NCBI GenBank assembly: GCA_002937505.1
Contig: PTJY01000001.1
Location: forward strand, 124,001 to 188,000
Origin: Alphaproteobacteria bacterium MarineAlpha12_Bin1
GTDB taxonomy: Bacteria; Pseudomonadota; Alphaproteobacteria; UBA6615
Direction of reading: 5' to 3'
DNA: 64,000 nucleotides
This document shows, piece by piece, positions 1 through 8,390 of this stretch. Made by a program: the position numbers and the translations under genes. Below the pieces are notes generated by a model, which had not been told where the DNA came from, did not search any database, and was given only the letters and a program-made list of their open reading frames with translations. Each line of letters begins with the position of its first letter. Positions within the stretch are counted from its first letter, which is position 1.

Positions 1-105
1 ACTGGCTGAAGGGGCCTTTAAGCATATACACAAATATACCATGATTTGCCAAGTCTAGTCAGAAGCATAGTTATTTGTTTTTTATTAACTATAGTCAGGG
101 GAAAA

Positions 106-567
106 ATGCGACTTGCCTTATTTGAACCGGACATCCCGCAGAACACAGGTACTATTCTCCGAATGGCTGCCTGCTTAGGAGTTTCTGTAGACTTAATCGA
201 GCCGGCTGGGTTTATTATTAATAATAAACTTATGAAAAGAGCTGGAATGGACTACTTAAACCATGCTGATCTAACAATACATAAATCATGGAAATCATAC
301 ATAGAACAACGCCAAGAAAAAAAACGCATCATTTTGCTTACTACCAAAGCAACAACTAGCTACATTAATTTTAAGTTTAATCCTGACGATACTTTACTAC
401 TAGGGAGAGAAACGAGCGGCGTCCCTTCCGAGATTCATGACGTCGTTGACGCCAGATTAAAAATACCCATGCAAGAGCGCATGAGATCTCTAAATGTTGC
501 TATAGCCGCTGCAATTGTGCTTGGTGATGCATTAAAGCAAACAAATCAATTACCGGAATTTGACTAA
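106..567 (+). CDS. trmL: tRNA (cytidine/uridine-34 2'-O)-methyltransferase TrmL
   Basis: SPOUT-class RNA methyltransferase of 153 residues. In the family it 2'-O-methylates the wobble base of tRNA-Leu, using SAM bound in a C-terminal trefoil knot. Visible motifs are the N-terminal LFEPDIPQNTGTILR, the central LLGRETSGVP and the C-terminal IPMQERMRSLNVA, all typical of TrmL. I place the start at the ATG at 106. It follows AGGGG (97-101), and the protein then begins MRLALFEPDIPQN as in homologues. An open frame extends back to 46 but would add about 20 hydrophobic residues that the family lacks. The stop codon abuts the hemF ATG with no gap, so the two genes are probably co-transcribed. Confidence 0.93.
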   Translation: MRLALFEPDIPQNTGTILRMAACLGVSVDLIEPAGFIINNKLMKRAGMDYLNHADLTIHKSWKSYIEQRQEKKRIILLTTKATTSYINFKFNPDDTLLLGRETSGVPSEIHDVVDARLKIPMQERMRSLNVAIAAAIVLGDALKQTNQLPEFD

Positions 568-1443
568 ATGTCTAAAAGCTCAAATGGTTCTGTTAGCGAA
601 AAAAACAAAATGGATGTAACGACGTGGTTTGAAGACTTACGAGATCAAATTTGTACGTCTTTTGAAGCATTAGAATGTGATCATGTTGGCCCAAACTCTG
701 AAAAACAAGCAGGACAATTTGAGAAGACAGAGTGGAATCGCCCCGATCGGGATGGAGATGGGGGAGGAGGTGTTATATCTCTAATGAGGGGGCGTGTATT
801 CGAAAAGGTAGGCGTTAATATATCGGTGGTCAAAGGAACCTTTTCTGACGAATTCAGAAAAAAAATAAAAGGAGCAAACAAAAGTGAAAATTTTTGGGCT
901 GCTGGAATATCTGTTGTAGCCCACCCTTTGTCTCCACTTGTCCCTGCTGCCCATATGAATACTCGCCATATTATAACTTCGGAAAGCTGGTTCGGCGGCG
1001 GAGCTGACCTTACTCCATATTATCCGAATCAAATCGACACAACATCCTTTCATTTAGCTCTTAAAAAAGCCTGTGATGAGTATAATGAGGAGTATTATCC
1101 GAAATTTAAGAAATGGTGTGATGATTATTTCTTTTTATCACATAGAAACGAACCGAGAGGTGTGGGTGGTATATTTTATGATGAATTGAATACCCAAAAT
1201 TGGGGCCACGATTTTGCGTTCACACGCGAAGTAGGAAAAACATTTCTTAAATCATACAGCCTAATAGTATCTGAGCGTAAAGATAAACCATGGACCAATG
1301 CACAACGCGATTATCAGCTTGAACGACGTGGTAGATATGTTGAGTTCAACTTATTGCATGATCGTGGAACTCAATTTGGACTTAAAACAGGAGGAAACTT
1401 AGAAGCAATATTTATGTCCCTTCCTCCCACTGTAACCTGGTGA
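568..1443 (+). CDS. hemF: Oxygen-dependent coproporphyrinogen III oxidase HemF
   Basis: Aerobic haem-pathway enzyme that uses O2 to decarboxylate two propionates of coproporphyrinogen III, giving protoporphyrinogen IX. The 291-residue protein has the full family pattern: GDGGGGVISLMRG (63-75), HMNTRHI (129-135), WFGGGADLTPYY (141-152), HRNEPRGVGGIFYD (192-205) and RRGRYVEFNLLHDRGTQFG (253-271). Length is normal for the cytosolic form. The ATG directly follows the trmL stop codon, so translation is probably coupled. The enzyme needs O2, which supports an aerobic organism. The downstream gene converges from the other strand after only 21 bases. Confidence 0.96.
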   Translation: MSKSSNGSVSEKNKMDVTTWFEDLRDQICTSFEALECDHVGPNSEKQAGQFEKTEWNRPDRDGDGGGGVISLMRGRVFEKVGVNISVVKGTFSDEFRKKIKGANKSENFWAAGISVVAHPLSPLVPAAHMNTRHIITSESWFGGGADLTPYYPNQIDTTSFHLALKKACDEYNEEYYPKFKKWCDDYFFLSHRNEPRGVGGIFYDELNTQNWGHDFAFTREVGKTFLKSYSLIVSERKDKPWTNAQRDYQLERRGRYVEFNLLHDRGTQFGLKTGGNLEAIFMSLPPTVTW

Positions 1444-1464
1444 TCATTAGTTATCATTTCTTTC

Positions 1465-2739
1465 TTATTGGGTCTTAATAAGATCATTTAATTTTTTTAA
1501 GCATGCTTCCCTATCATCATTAAAGCCCCTTGATACCCACCAACTTTCTAATTGGTTTAGTACATTGCCCAAAAACGGCCCTTCGGGTATTCCAAGTGCC
1601 ATACAATCACTGCCTGTAACAGGCAGAGTAGGTCTCTCCCAGGAATCAACCAAATTGTATAGTTGTTCCCATTGACCTTGAACCTCACTTTCCTGATCTG
1701 GAAAACGGTAACTGTCTTGAGCCCATTCTAATAAAACCACATCCTTACAAAGAGACTTGCCACTTCTATATAAGGCCTCAAGGACCTTTTCTTTGCTAGA
1801 ATAAATATTCAGCTTTGATTTCTGGCTAAAAAATTTGGATAGTCTTAATTTATCTGAATTAGATAGTCGAAGACGCTCTCCTATAGCTCTGGCTCCAAGC
1901 TCATCAGTAACAATACATGATGCCAATCGCCTTAAAGGATCATACTCATTTGCTATTTTTTCTACGTTTATCATCGAAAAAAGCCTTTTGATTGCAGTGG
2001 CTTCAGGAAAAATTTTATTTAAAATACCATTATTAAACATTAGAAGCATTGCTTGAGCAGCATTGTCCGTTACAAATAACTTCAACAACTCATCACGCAC
2101 TCTTTCCGCAGATAGATGGCTCAATGAACCTGCCATCTGCCTACAGGCCTCTAAGGCCTCTCTGTCAGGCGGCAGTGAAGAAAACTCTGAATGAAACCTA
2201 AAAAACCTCAGTAATCTAAGAACATCCTCTTCAATTCTTCTTTGAGCTTTACCAATAAAACGCACTTTTCCGTCTCTTAAATCATTAAGCCCTCCAACAG
2301 GGTCGTAGATTGCTCCAGAGACATCTGCGAAGATTGCATTTATTGTAAAATCTCGTCTCTTCGCATCTTCTATCCAGTCTTTAGTGTATGACACCCTCGC
2401 TCTTCTTCCATCTGTTTCCAAATCAACTCTTAACGAAGTGATTTCGTAAGACCTATTACCAATGACAGCAGATACCGTTCCATGCTCAATGCCAGGCGAA
2501 AAGACCTTTAAGCTAGCTTGTTTAAGTAGCCTTAAAACTTCATCAGGTTTATGCAAAGTAGCTATGTCTACATCATTAACTGGCTTTTTTGCGAGCGAGT
2601 TCCTAACACAACCTCCAACAAATAATGCTAACTTTTGTTCGACCTCTCCCGACTGAAGGACTTCCATTATCTTTATTGCTGATGGTTCAACCATCCATTC
2701 TTGTGGGCTTATTTGCTCGACAGAATCCATAATCTGCAT
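1465..2739 (-). CDS. cca: CCA tRNA nucleotidyltransferase / PcnB-type head domain protein
   Basis: Class II nucleotidyltransferase of 424 residues that adds or repairs the 3' CCA end of tRNAs. The head domain shows VGGCVRN (41-47), the metal-binding DVDIAT (56-61), the template motif RRDFTINA (128-135) and the EEDVLRLLRFFRF helix (170-182). The remaining roughly 240 residues form the helical body and tail. The ATG at 2739 is preceded by AAGGTGGT and is preferred over a second in-frame ATG at 2730. The gene follows the Nudix and DUF1285 genes on the same strand, an order I recognise from many alphaproteobacteria. From sequence alone a poly(A) polymerase cannot be fully excluded, but in this context CCA addition is much more likely. 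Confidence 0.92.
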   Translation of the reverse strand: MQIMDSVEQISPQEWMVEPSAIKIMEVLQSGEVEQKLALFVGGCVRNSLAKKPVNDVDIATLHKPDEVLRLLKQASLKVFSPGIEHGTVSAVIGNRSYEITSLRVDLETDGRRARVSYTKDWIEDAKRRDFTINAIFADVSGAIYDPVGGLNDLRDGKVRFIGKAQRRIEEDVLRLLRFFRFHSEFSSLPPDREALEACRQMAGSLSHLSAERVRDELLKLFVTDNAAQAMLLMFNNGILNKIFPEATAIKRLFSMINVEKIANEYDPLRRLASCIVTDELGARAIGERLRLSNSDKLRLSKFFSQKSKLNIYSSKEKVLEALYRSGKSLCKDVVLLEWAQDSYRFPDQESEVQGQWEQLYNLVDSWERPTLPVTGSDCMALGIPEGPFLGNVLNQLESWWVSRGFNDDREACLKKLNDLIKTQ

Positions 2740-2745
2740 ACCACC

Positions 2746-3450
2746 TTAGTCTTTAATGATTTTTTCCAAATTGCTCTGACCAGCTAAAATCTTATAAAGA
2801 TTAACAAGCATCGCTGCAGTTGCACCCCAAATATATTTGTTTTGGTAAGGCAGCACATAAAAATAGCTCATTGCTCCATTAAACACTCTTCCTTGCCTAT
2901 GATGATTTTTAGGATCAAGAATAAACGATAATGGAACCTCAAATACTTCTTCAACTTCTTTAGGATTAATTTTTAGTTCAAATCCGTTGCTTATAAAGCC
3001 AACTATTGGAAACACTATAAATCCTGTGCGAACTTGATAGGGATCCATTTCACCAATTATGTCAATATAATCAGGCTTGACCCCTATTTCCTCTTCCACC
3101 TCACGCAGTGCTGCCATCGCAGGATTAGCATCAAAAGAATCAATACGTCCACCAGGGAAACTTATCTGTCCTGCATGCTTAGAAAGGCCCATTGAGCGGC
3201 GGGTCAACAGAACTGAATATCCATTTTCTCTTTCTATCAGGGGCACCAAAACTGCAGCAGGTATTAAGGGTTCCGAAGACGATTCTCTGTTATATGTAAA
3301 ACAATTCCCTCCTTTGATAGAGTCACCGTCATTTTCATAGGTTTTCTCAACGTGTGTTTGTGTTCTCGATCCGTCAAGATCACGTCGAACTCGGGAATCC
3401 TTTAAGGCCTTAGAAAACCTACTTATTAATTGTTCTCGATTTAGCTTCAT
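2746..3450 (-). CDS. CoA pyrophosphatase-like Nudix hydrolase
   Basis: Nudix hydrolase of 234 residues. It carries the CoA-type signature LLTRRSMGLSKHAGQISFPGG just before the Nudix box, whose catalytic part is REVEEEIG with the preceding GGRID (about residues 100-123). Proteins with this combined motif (NudL/YeaB group) split CoA and acyl-CoA into phosphopantetheine and 3',5'-ADP. I start at the ATG at 3450 (MKLNREQLIS), four bases after the DUF1285 stop. A longer open frame runs back into DUF1285 but lacks support. The stop is only six bases from the cca start, so DUF1285, this gene and cca look like one transcript. Substrate preference is inferred from the motif. Confidence 0.88.
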   Translation of the reverse strand: MKLNREQLISRFSKALKDSRVRRDLDGSRTQTHVEKTYENDGDSIKGGNCFTYNRESSSEPLIPAAVLVPLIERENGYSVLLTRRSMGLSKHAGQISFPGGRIDSFDANPAMAALREVEEEIGVKPDYIDIIGEMDPYQVRTGFIVFPIVGFISNGFELKINPKEVEEVFEVPLSFILDPKNHHRQGRVFNGAMSYFYVLPYQNKYIWGATAAMLVNLYKILAGQSNLEKIIKD

Positions 3451-3454
3451 CCGA

Positions 3455-4024
3455 CTAGCTGTTAACCTCTTCTTCAGCTTCCGCCAACTTAAAGAATTCT
3501 CCTGAACTCCATACACCCAGGAAATTAGCCCTACCACTGTAAACTGCTAAATTTGCTAGTTGGTAATAAACTGGACGAGATATCAACGCACAAAGCCCAT
3601 TTCGTATATGTATATACGGTGAAATTTTTCCAGAAATCTGTTCTGTTTCAATCCAGATTTTGTTCTCACAACTTGCTGTGACAGATTCTCCGATGTTCGT
3701 TTCGAACTTCAGTTTTTGGTTTTTACCATCCCCAGAGATGTCTAGACCAATTGCCACAAATGGAGCATCCTCAACATCAATACGACCTTTTTGAACAGGA
3801 GTCTCTAACCAATAATCACCTTCTTCATCGCGTTTCAACACTGATGCGAACAATTTAACAATTTCTAGTCTTCGGATCTCTGAATCGAGGTAATACCATT
3901 TCCCGCTTCGACCAATTCGTATATTAAAATGACCACAATCTATAGGCTCTCTAATATTGCCTGTCATTTTCTCCTGTTCAAGCTTTTTAGCAATTTCACT
4001 TGGATCTCTTGAGTTAGAATTCAT
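3455..4024 (-). CDS. DUF1285 family protein
   Basis: Protein of 189 residues recognisable as DUF1285 by the N-terminal FNIRIGRSGKWYYLDSEIRR segment, the ETPVQKGRIDVEDAPFVA core and its position upstream of a CoA Nudix hydrolase and cca. It has no signal peptide or membrane segment, so it is probably cytosolic. The family is structurally characterised, but I know of no established biochemical role. First gene of a three-gene minus-strand run (DUF1285, Nudix, cca) whose gaps are four and six bases. The conserved linkage suggests a role in RNA or nucleotide metabolism, but this is only inference from neighbours. Confidence 0.85.
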   Translation of the reverse strand: MNSNSRDPSEIAKKLEQEKMTGNIREPIDCGHFNIRIGRSGKWYYLDSEIRRLEIVKLFASVLKRDEEGDYWLETPVQKGRIDVEDAPFVAIGLDISGDGKNQKLKFETNIGESVTASCENKIWIETEQISGKISPYIHIRNGLCALISRPVYYQLANLAVYSGRANFLGVWSSGEFFKLAEAEEEVNS

Positions 4025-4068
4025 AATTACTCTTTTTGGGTAATGTTTATATTGATTTAACCAGGAGC

Positions 4069-4629
4069 TTAAAAAGATGAATTTGGTTCTTTTAAAAACT
4101 CTATTTCCTCTGGAGTACTATTTCTTCCCAGCACCTCATTTCGATGGGGAAAACGCCCAAATCTGGCAATAATATAACGATGCCTGACAGCTGCGTTGTA
4201 ATTATCTTTATTAAAGTCAATACCGTTATCGAGGGTTTTCTTTACCAGCTCAACACATCGATCTTGATCTTCCAACGATTCACTATGCATAAGAGGTAAA
4301 TACATAAAAGCACGCTGGTAATTATTAAGAAAATCGTCATAATGCATAGTCAAAGCCTGTTTGGTTATTTCCAGACAATAGGGGTCAGCAGACCAAGACA
4401 TAGGAGAATTTCTAAATAAATTTCTAGAGAACTGATCAATTAAAATAATTAAAGCTAAAGTAGAATCAGGGCTTTGAGACCAGTGTTCTAAATCACCCCT
4501 ACGAGCCTTATATGTTATTTCTAAGTACCTTCGACGAATTTCCTCATCAAATTCACTAGTCTTTCCAAACCACTGCTCTTGGCTGTTTTCTTGAAACCAA
4601 AAATATAATATTTCAGAGGGTTTAATCAT
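4069..4629 (-). CDS. DUF924 family protein
   Basis: All-helical protein of 186 residues with the hallmarks of DUF924: an N-terminal ILYFWFQE, then QWFGKTSEFDEEIRRRY, the central LALIILIDQFSRNLFR and the C-terminal RHRYIIARFGRFPHRNEVLGR. The family has a TPR-like helical fold and is widespread in proteobacteria. No enzymatic function is established that I know of. No signal peptide. It lies 44 bases upstream of the DUF1285 gene on the same strand and could share its transcript. The ATG start sits close to the divergent chaC-like gene. Confidence 0.88.
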   Translation of the reverse strand: MIKPSEILYFWFQENSQEQWFGKTSEFDEEIRRRYLEITYKARRGDLEHWSQSPDSTLALIILIDQFSRNLFRNSPMSWSADPYCLEITKQALTMHYDDFLNNYQRAFMYLPLMHSESLEDQDRCVELVKKTLDNGIDFNKDNYNAAVRHRYIIARFGRFPHRNEVLGRNSTPEEIEFLKEPNSSF

Positions 4630-4739
4630 GTTTAAATTATAAAACTTTTCTGCAATGTCAAATTGTGTGTGTTATTTTATAAGTAAGCTCGTATTAGGAT
4701 CGTTCATATTAAATTAGCCAGGCAAAATATCTAGATATC

Positions 4740-5426
4740 ATGTTAAATAGAGACTCAATACGCGATGGAGTAGTTTATAATCTTCTCAAAAATAACCAGC
4801 ATATCACTAAAACAATACCACAAACACCTGAAGAAAGGTCAGAATCTCTCAAAAACACCCTAAAAGAAAAACCCTCTTATTCGACAGGAGATGGTGTTTG
4901 GGTTTTTGGCTACGGATCACTCTTATGGAATCCTGCCTTTTTATATGTAGAGAGATTAAGAGGAAAAATATACGGATATCATAGATCCTACTGCATCTGG
5001 GCGCACTTGGGACGAGGGAGTCCAGATAACCCCGGATTAATGCTCGCTTTAGATAGAGGTGGCTCCTGCTGCGGCGCGGCTTACCGCATCGCCCCCGAAA
5101 GGATTGAAGAAGAACTGACTATACTTTGGTCACGTGAAATGGCCTTAAAAACTTATAAACCTGTTTGGGTAAAAATTCATACAAATGGAGGACCTAAGAT
5201 AGGTATTACTTTCATTATTAACCGTCAAGACCATCGTTATGCTGGCAGGGTTTTGCCTAATTTGATAGCTAAGCATCTTGCCACAGCCAAAGGATCATTG
5301 GGCACCTCACTTGAATACCTTGAAAAGGTGCTAATTAGTCTAGAAGAGTTAGATATTAGAGACCCTACATTAATTGACCTAAAACAGAGGGTAATTTTGT
5401 TACAAGACGCTGGCTCTACCGTCTAA
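4740..5426 (+). CDS. chaC: ChaC-family gamma-glutamylcyclotransferase (glutathione-specific)
   Basis: Protein of 228 residues with the ChaC signature VWVFGYGSLLWNP (53-65), whose GYGSL forms the substrate-binding loop. The catalytic glutamate is expected at E132 in the conserved SREM. HRSYCIWAHLGRGSP and LMLALDRGGSCCGAAYRI also match the family. ChaC enzymes cleave reduced glutathione to 5-oxoproline and Cys-Gly in the cytosol. Together with gshA at 49.2-50.6 kb this gives the genome both synthesis and degradation of glutathione. The roughly 50-residue N-terminal extension before the fold is somewhat long. Transcribed toward the tRNA-Gln gene on the opposite strand, with only five bases between them. 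Confidence 0.88.
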   Translation: MLNRDSIRDGVVYNLLKNNQHITKTIPQTPEERSESLKNTLKEKPSYSTGDGVWVFGYGSLLWNPAFLYVERLRGKIYGYHRSYCIWAHLGRGSPDNPGLMLALDRGGSCCGAAYRIAPERIEEELTILWSREMALKTYKPVWVKIHTNGGPKIGITFIINRQDHRYAGRVLPNLIAKHLATAKGSLGTSLEYLEKVLISLEELDIRDPTLIDLKQRVILLQDAGSTV

Positions 5427-5431
5427 AAAAA

Positions 5432-5506
5432 TGGCTGGGGCGGCAGGATTCGAACCTGCGGTACACGGGATCAAAACCCGATGCCTTACCACTTGGCTAC
5501 GCCCCA
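5432..5506 (-). tRNA. tRNA-Gln (anticodon UUG)
   Basis: 75-base tRNA on the minus strand. The acceptor arm pairs TGGGGCG with CGCCCCA, and the 3' CCA is encoded in the genome (TGG at 5432-5434 on the plus strand). The T-arm contains GGTTCGAATCC. The anticodon stem CGGG/CCCG encloses the loop TTTTGAT, giving anticodon TTG (plus-strand CAA at 5472-5474), which reads Gln CAA and CAG by wobble. A perfect TTGACA lies upstream on the minus strand (5571-5576), but I see no convincing -10 box at normal spacing. It lies between the convergent chaC-like gene and ispE. Confidence 0.97.
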
Positions 5507-5598
5507 ATCAATACAAAAAAATATTTTATACTTCCTAATATCGTTCTTTAGTGGTTTTCTGCAAGCCCTGTGTCAAAGGTTCGCAAAAGTAATTAAAA

Positions 5599-6489
5599 TT
5601 ATACATGCTTTGAATTTAGTTTAGTAGTCGTTACCCACCAATCAAGATTATTACTTCTGATCTTTTCAGCAGCATTTACTGCTCTTTCATGGTCAACGAA
5701 TAATCCAAAACAGGTAGCCCCACTACCAGACATTCTTTGAAGCATGCACCCATCAGAGGATCCGAGTTTTAATAAAACTTCAGATATTATCGGGCATAAT
5801 GAGATTGCAGGATCTGTTAGATCGTTTCTTAATTCTTTAATTTGTCTGATGAATTCACGTGAATCATCTGACCAGGAGCTCGGGATATCGAGAGTTTGGT
5901 TTATATGAACCTCTTTCCTAAAAACTGAGAAAACTTCAACTGTCATTAATGTCTTTAGAGGATTAACCAAAACTGCGCTTAAGTCATGAGGCACTTTCAG
6001 GGGCAACAACTCATCCCCTATTCCTTTTACCCGGGAAGACTTGTTTTCCAAACAAACGTGAAAATCAGCCCCCAATTCCTTAGCAAGGTTTCGCTTTAGA
6101 TCATCAGAAATATCCACTCGCCATAACTTCCCCAAGGCTCGGATCACAGCAGCAGCATCAGCTGTTCCTCCTCCCAATCCACCTGCAATAGGTAAGTTTT
6201 TTTTAACTATTATTTTTGCCCCTGCTTTGTTATTCGTCAAAACAGCCAGCTTTTGAGCAGCTTTGTAAACATGGTCATCTGGGACAGCAGGTAGATTAGC
6301 GCTCATGGGACCATATCTATCCAACGTGATGTTTTTTTGAGGGGTAACAAAGACCTGATCTGCACAATCAGCAAACATTATTAGACTATCGATTGAATGC
6401 ATTCCATTATTAAGCTTTGCCTCTATGTGCAAATATAAATTAATTTTAGCTGGGGCCAATTCTAATATTGGCGTATCACTTCTGGTCAT
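5599..6489 (-). CDS. ispE: 4-diphosphocytidyl-2-C-methyl-D-erythritol kinase IspE
   Basis: GHMP kinase of the MEP isoprenoid pathway; phosphorylates the 2-hydroxyl of CDP-methylerythritol. In the 296-residue product, APAKINLYLHI (12-22) carries the substrate lysine K15, GGLGGGTADA (103-112) is the ATP-binding glycine loop, and D142 in GADFHVCL is the expected catalytic aspartate. MSGSGATCFGLF near the C-terminus is motif 3. I start at the ATG at 6489. The open frame reaches back to a TTG at 6528, but the ATG has AGAAG just upstream and fits the family N-terminus. It follows the TPR gene by 35 bases. With ispH at 32.4 kb it shows that the MEP pathway is used. Confidence 0.94.
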   Translation of the reverse strand: MTRSDTPILELAPAKINLYLHIEAKLNNGMHSIDSLIMFADCADQVFVTPQKNITLDRYGPMSANLPAVPDDHVYKAAQKLAVLTNNKAGAKIIVKKNLPIAGGLGGGTADAAAVIRALGKLWRVDISDDLKRNLAKELGADFHVCLENKSSRVKGIGDELLPLKVPHDLSAVLVNPLKTLMTVEVFSVFRKEVHINQTLDIPSSWSDDSREFIRQIKELRNDLTDPAISLCPIISEVLLKLGSSDGCMLQRMSGSGATCFGLFVDHERAVNAAEKIRSNNLDWWVTTTKLNSKHV

Positions 6490-6524
6490 GATACTTCTTC
6501 TGAACCACACGTATATTAGAATCT

Positions 6525-8261
6525 TCAAATACCATTATCATTATTGTCTAGCCTGTTTTGTGGCAAATTTTTTCCCCGAAGTTTTTCACGAATTACTTCT
6601 TTTCTTTGAACCATTGGATTTTGCGAGAGAGACCTCATCCACTGAAAACGAGCCTCAATTCTCCTATTAGTTAACCAATACGCATCCCCCAGATGATCAT
6701 TAATTACAGGATCCCCTGGTTCCAATGAAGCAGCTTTTTCAAGGTATTTTACTGCTTGATTATACTTCCCCAACTGGAAAAAAGCCCACCCGAGGGAATC
6801 AACTATAAAGCCATCGTTAGGTTTTATGGAAACTGCTTTTTCAATCATACTTTTTGCACTTTCTAAATTCATACCCCTATCTATCCATGAGTAACCTAAA
6901 TAATTTAAAACGTATGGTTGATCAGGCTTCAATTTAAGAGCGTTCAATAAATCTTGTTCAGCACGTTTCCAATCATTCATTCGTTCCAGGGCAATTCCTC
7001 TTGAATAAAGGAATTGCCAATCTAAACCTGTGGAGGATCTAATTTCAGTTAAGTCATAAGCCTGGACAGCCTCTCTATAACGCTTATGTATTCTCAGAGT
7101 ATCGCCAATTTCTCTGCTTGCATCTGACCTATTAGGTCTTTCATGTATCATTTTTCTTAAAATAGTTATGGATTTTTCAACGGAACCCTTTTTTCTATAA
7201 ATACGAGCTAAATTGAGGCGAGCGTACCACCAATACGGACCAGAGCGGTCAATAGAATTATATACCTCTACTGCTTGCTTTTGTTGTTTCTCCCTATCAA
7301 GCACCTTACCAAGCATAAGCAAAACTGATGGGTCTTTTGGCCTTAAATGTAGAGACAAACGAAGCATTGTTAGGGCTTGAGCTCTGTAGTTCTGGGCATT
7401 TAAAAGACTAGCCACAGAAAACAAAGCCTCGGAAGCGCCCTGAGAAACATTCAAAACTCTTAGTTCTTTTTTTGTTCCTTTCCGTAACGTAGAAACTAAA
7501 GGCTCTAATAATAAATTTTGAGGATTTGTCTTAACATAATCCTCAATTAGTCGCTTTCCTTTTATGCTTTCTTCTTTCCCTAATAGTAAACCCAGATAAG
7601 CCCTAATTAATTGGAATGACGGACTATCAAACTTGTTAATAGTTCTAATGTAAGCTTGGCTAGCCAATATATGGTTTCCCTGAGAATCTGCAATCAACCC
7701 CTTGTGAAAATTAGTGATCTTTTCTAATCCGTTAATCTCATTAAGCTTGGCTAATACCTTCAGGGCTTCACCTTCCTTAAACTGCCCGGCAAACGCCCAT
7801 GCTCGCATCAATGGAGTAACAATCCTATAGAATCCATTTTGGGGAATTTGTTCGAGCCAAAACAAGGCCTCATCATAGCTTCTTTTTTTGAAGGCTACTG
7901 TTGCTAAGGTAATATTTGAAAGCGGATCCGTCTTGTCTTTTTTAACAATCTGAGCTGCTAAAATAGCAGCTTCACGAATTTGTCCTGACCTAGTCAATAA
8001 TAAATGACCCCGTTGAGTAACATCTTTTAAATTAGGTTTTTGATCAAGTAATTGGGTTATGTATGAGGCCGCAGACGTAAAATCACCTATAGATTCAGCA
8101 TATCGAGATGCCAAAAAGCTGCCATACTCGCTTTTAACATTTAATATAACTTCTTTGTTTTGCTTTATTCGTTCTCGTTGAGAAACTTCAGAAGAAGATG
8201 AAAGTGAATTGATATATGAAGAAATAATAGTGGAGGTAATTATCGTTATGAAGGCCCACAT
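6525..8261 (-). CDS. Membrane-anchored or exported TPR-repeat protein
   Basis: Protein of 578 residues made mostly of tetratricopeptide repeats. After a hydrophobic N-terminal segment (WAFITIITSTIISSYI), which may be a signal peptide or anchor, helical pairs continue to near the C-terminus. The clearest repeats are in the last 200 residues, for example around PYVLNYLGYSWIDRG and DGFIVDSLGWAFFQLGKYN. I take the ATG at 8261 because GAGG lies six bases upstream. A TTG at 8300 would add 13 residues. A TPR gene directly upstream of ispE is common in alphaproteobacteria, but its role is unknown. It is likely a periplasmic scaffold; no catalytic motif is visible. Confidence 0.85.
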   Translation of the reverse strand: MWAFITIITSTIISSYINSLSSSSEVSQRERIKQNKEVILNVKSEYGSFLASRYAESIGDFTSAASYITQLLDQKPNLKDVTQRGHLLLTRSGQIREAAILAAQIVKKDKTDPLSNITLATVAFKKRSYDEALFWLEQIPQNGFYRIVTPLMRAWAFAGQFKEGEALKVLAKLNEINGLEKITNFHKGLIADSQGNHILASQAYIRTINKFDSPSFQLIRAYLGLLLGKEESIKGKRLIEDYVKTNPQNLLLEPLVSTLRKGTKKELRVLNVSQGASEALFSVASLLNAQNYRAQALTMLRLSLHLRPKDPSVLLMLGKVLDREKQQKQAVEVYNSIDRSGPYWWYARLNLARIYRKKGSVEKSITILRKMIHERPNRSDASREIGDTLRIHKRYREAVQAYDLTEIRSSTGLDWQFLYSRGIALERMNDWKRAEQDLLNALKLKPDQPYVLNYLGYSWIDRGMNLESAKSMIEKAVSIKPNDGFIVDSLGWAFFQLGKYNQAVKYLEKAASLEPGDPVINDHLGDAYWLTNRRIEARFQWMRSLSQNPMVQRKEVIREKLRGKNLPQNRLDNNDNGI

Positions 8262-8390
8262 AGTTGGCCTCAAATACTTTTGTGATAGAAGATTTAACAA
8301 GTAATAATTGCTCCAAAAATTCTCAACTCAATATCGCATAAGCATAGAACTATCATCTGATTTATTTAGCCCTTGAAAAGCACTTGTCTA

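Noticed and set aside
1-45. Possible divergent gene on the minus strand beginning at an ATG near position 42.
   Set aside because: Only 14 codons are visible before the window edge, there is no ribosome-binding site, and the peptide matches nothing I recognise.
5571-5576. Perfect TTGACA upstream of tRNA-Gln as a promoter.
   Set aside because: No -10 box is found at 16-18 bases; the nearest candidate (TAAAGA) is at about 20. Not strong enough to list as a promoter.
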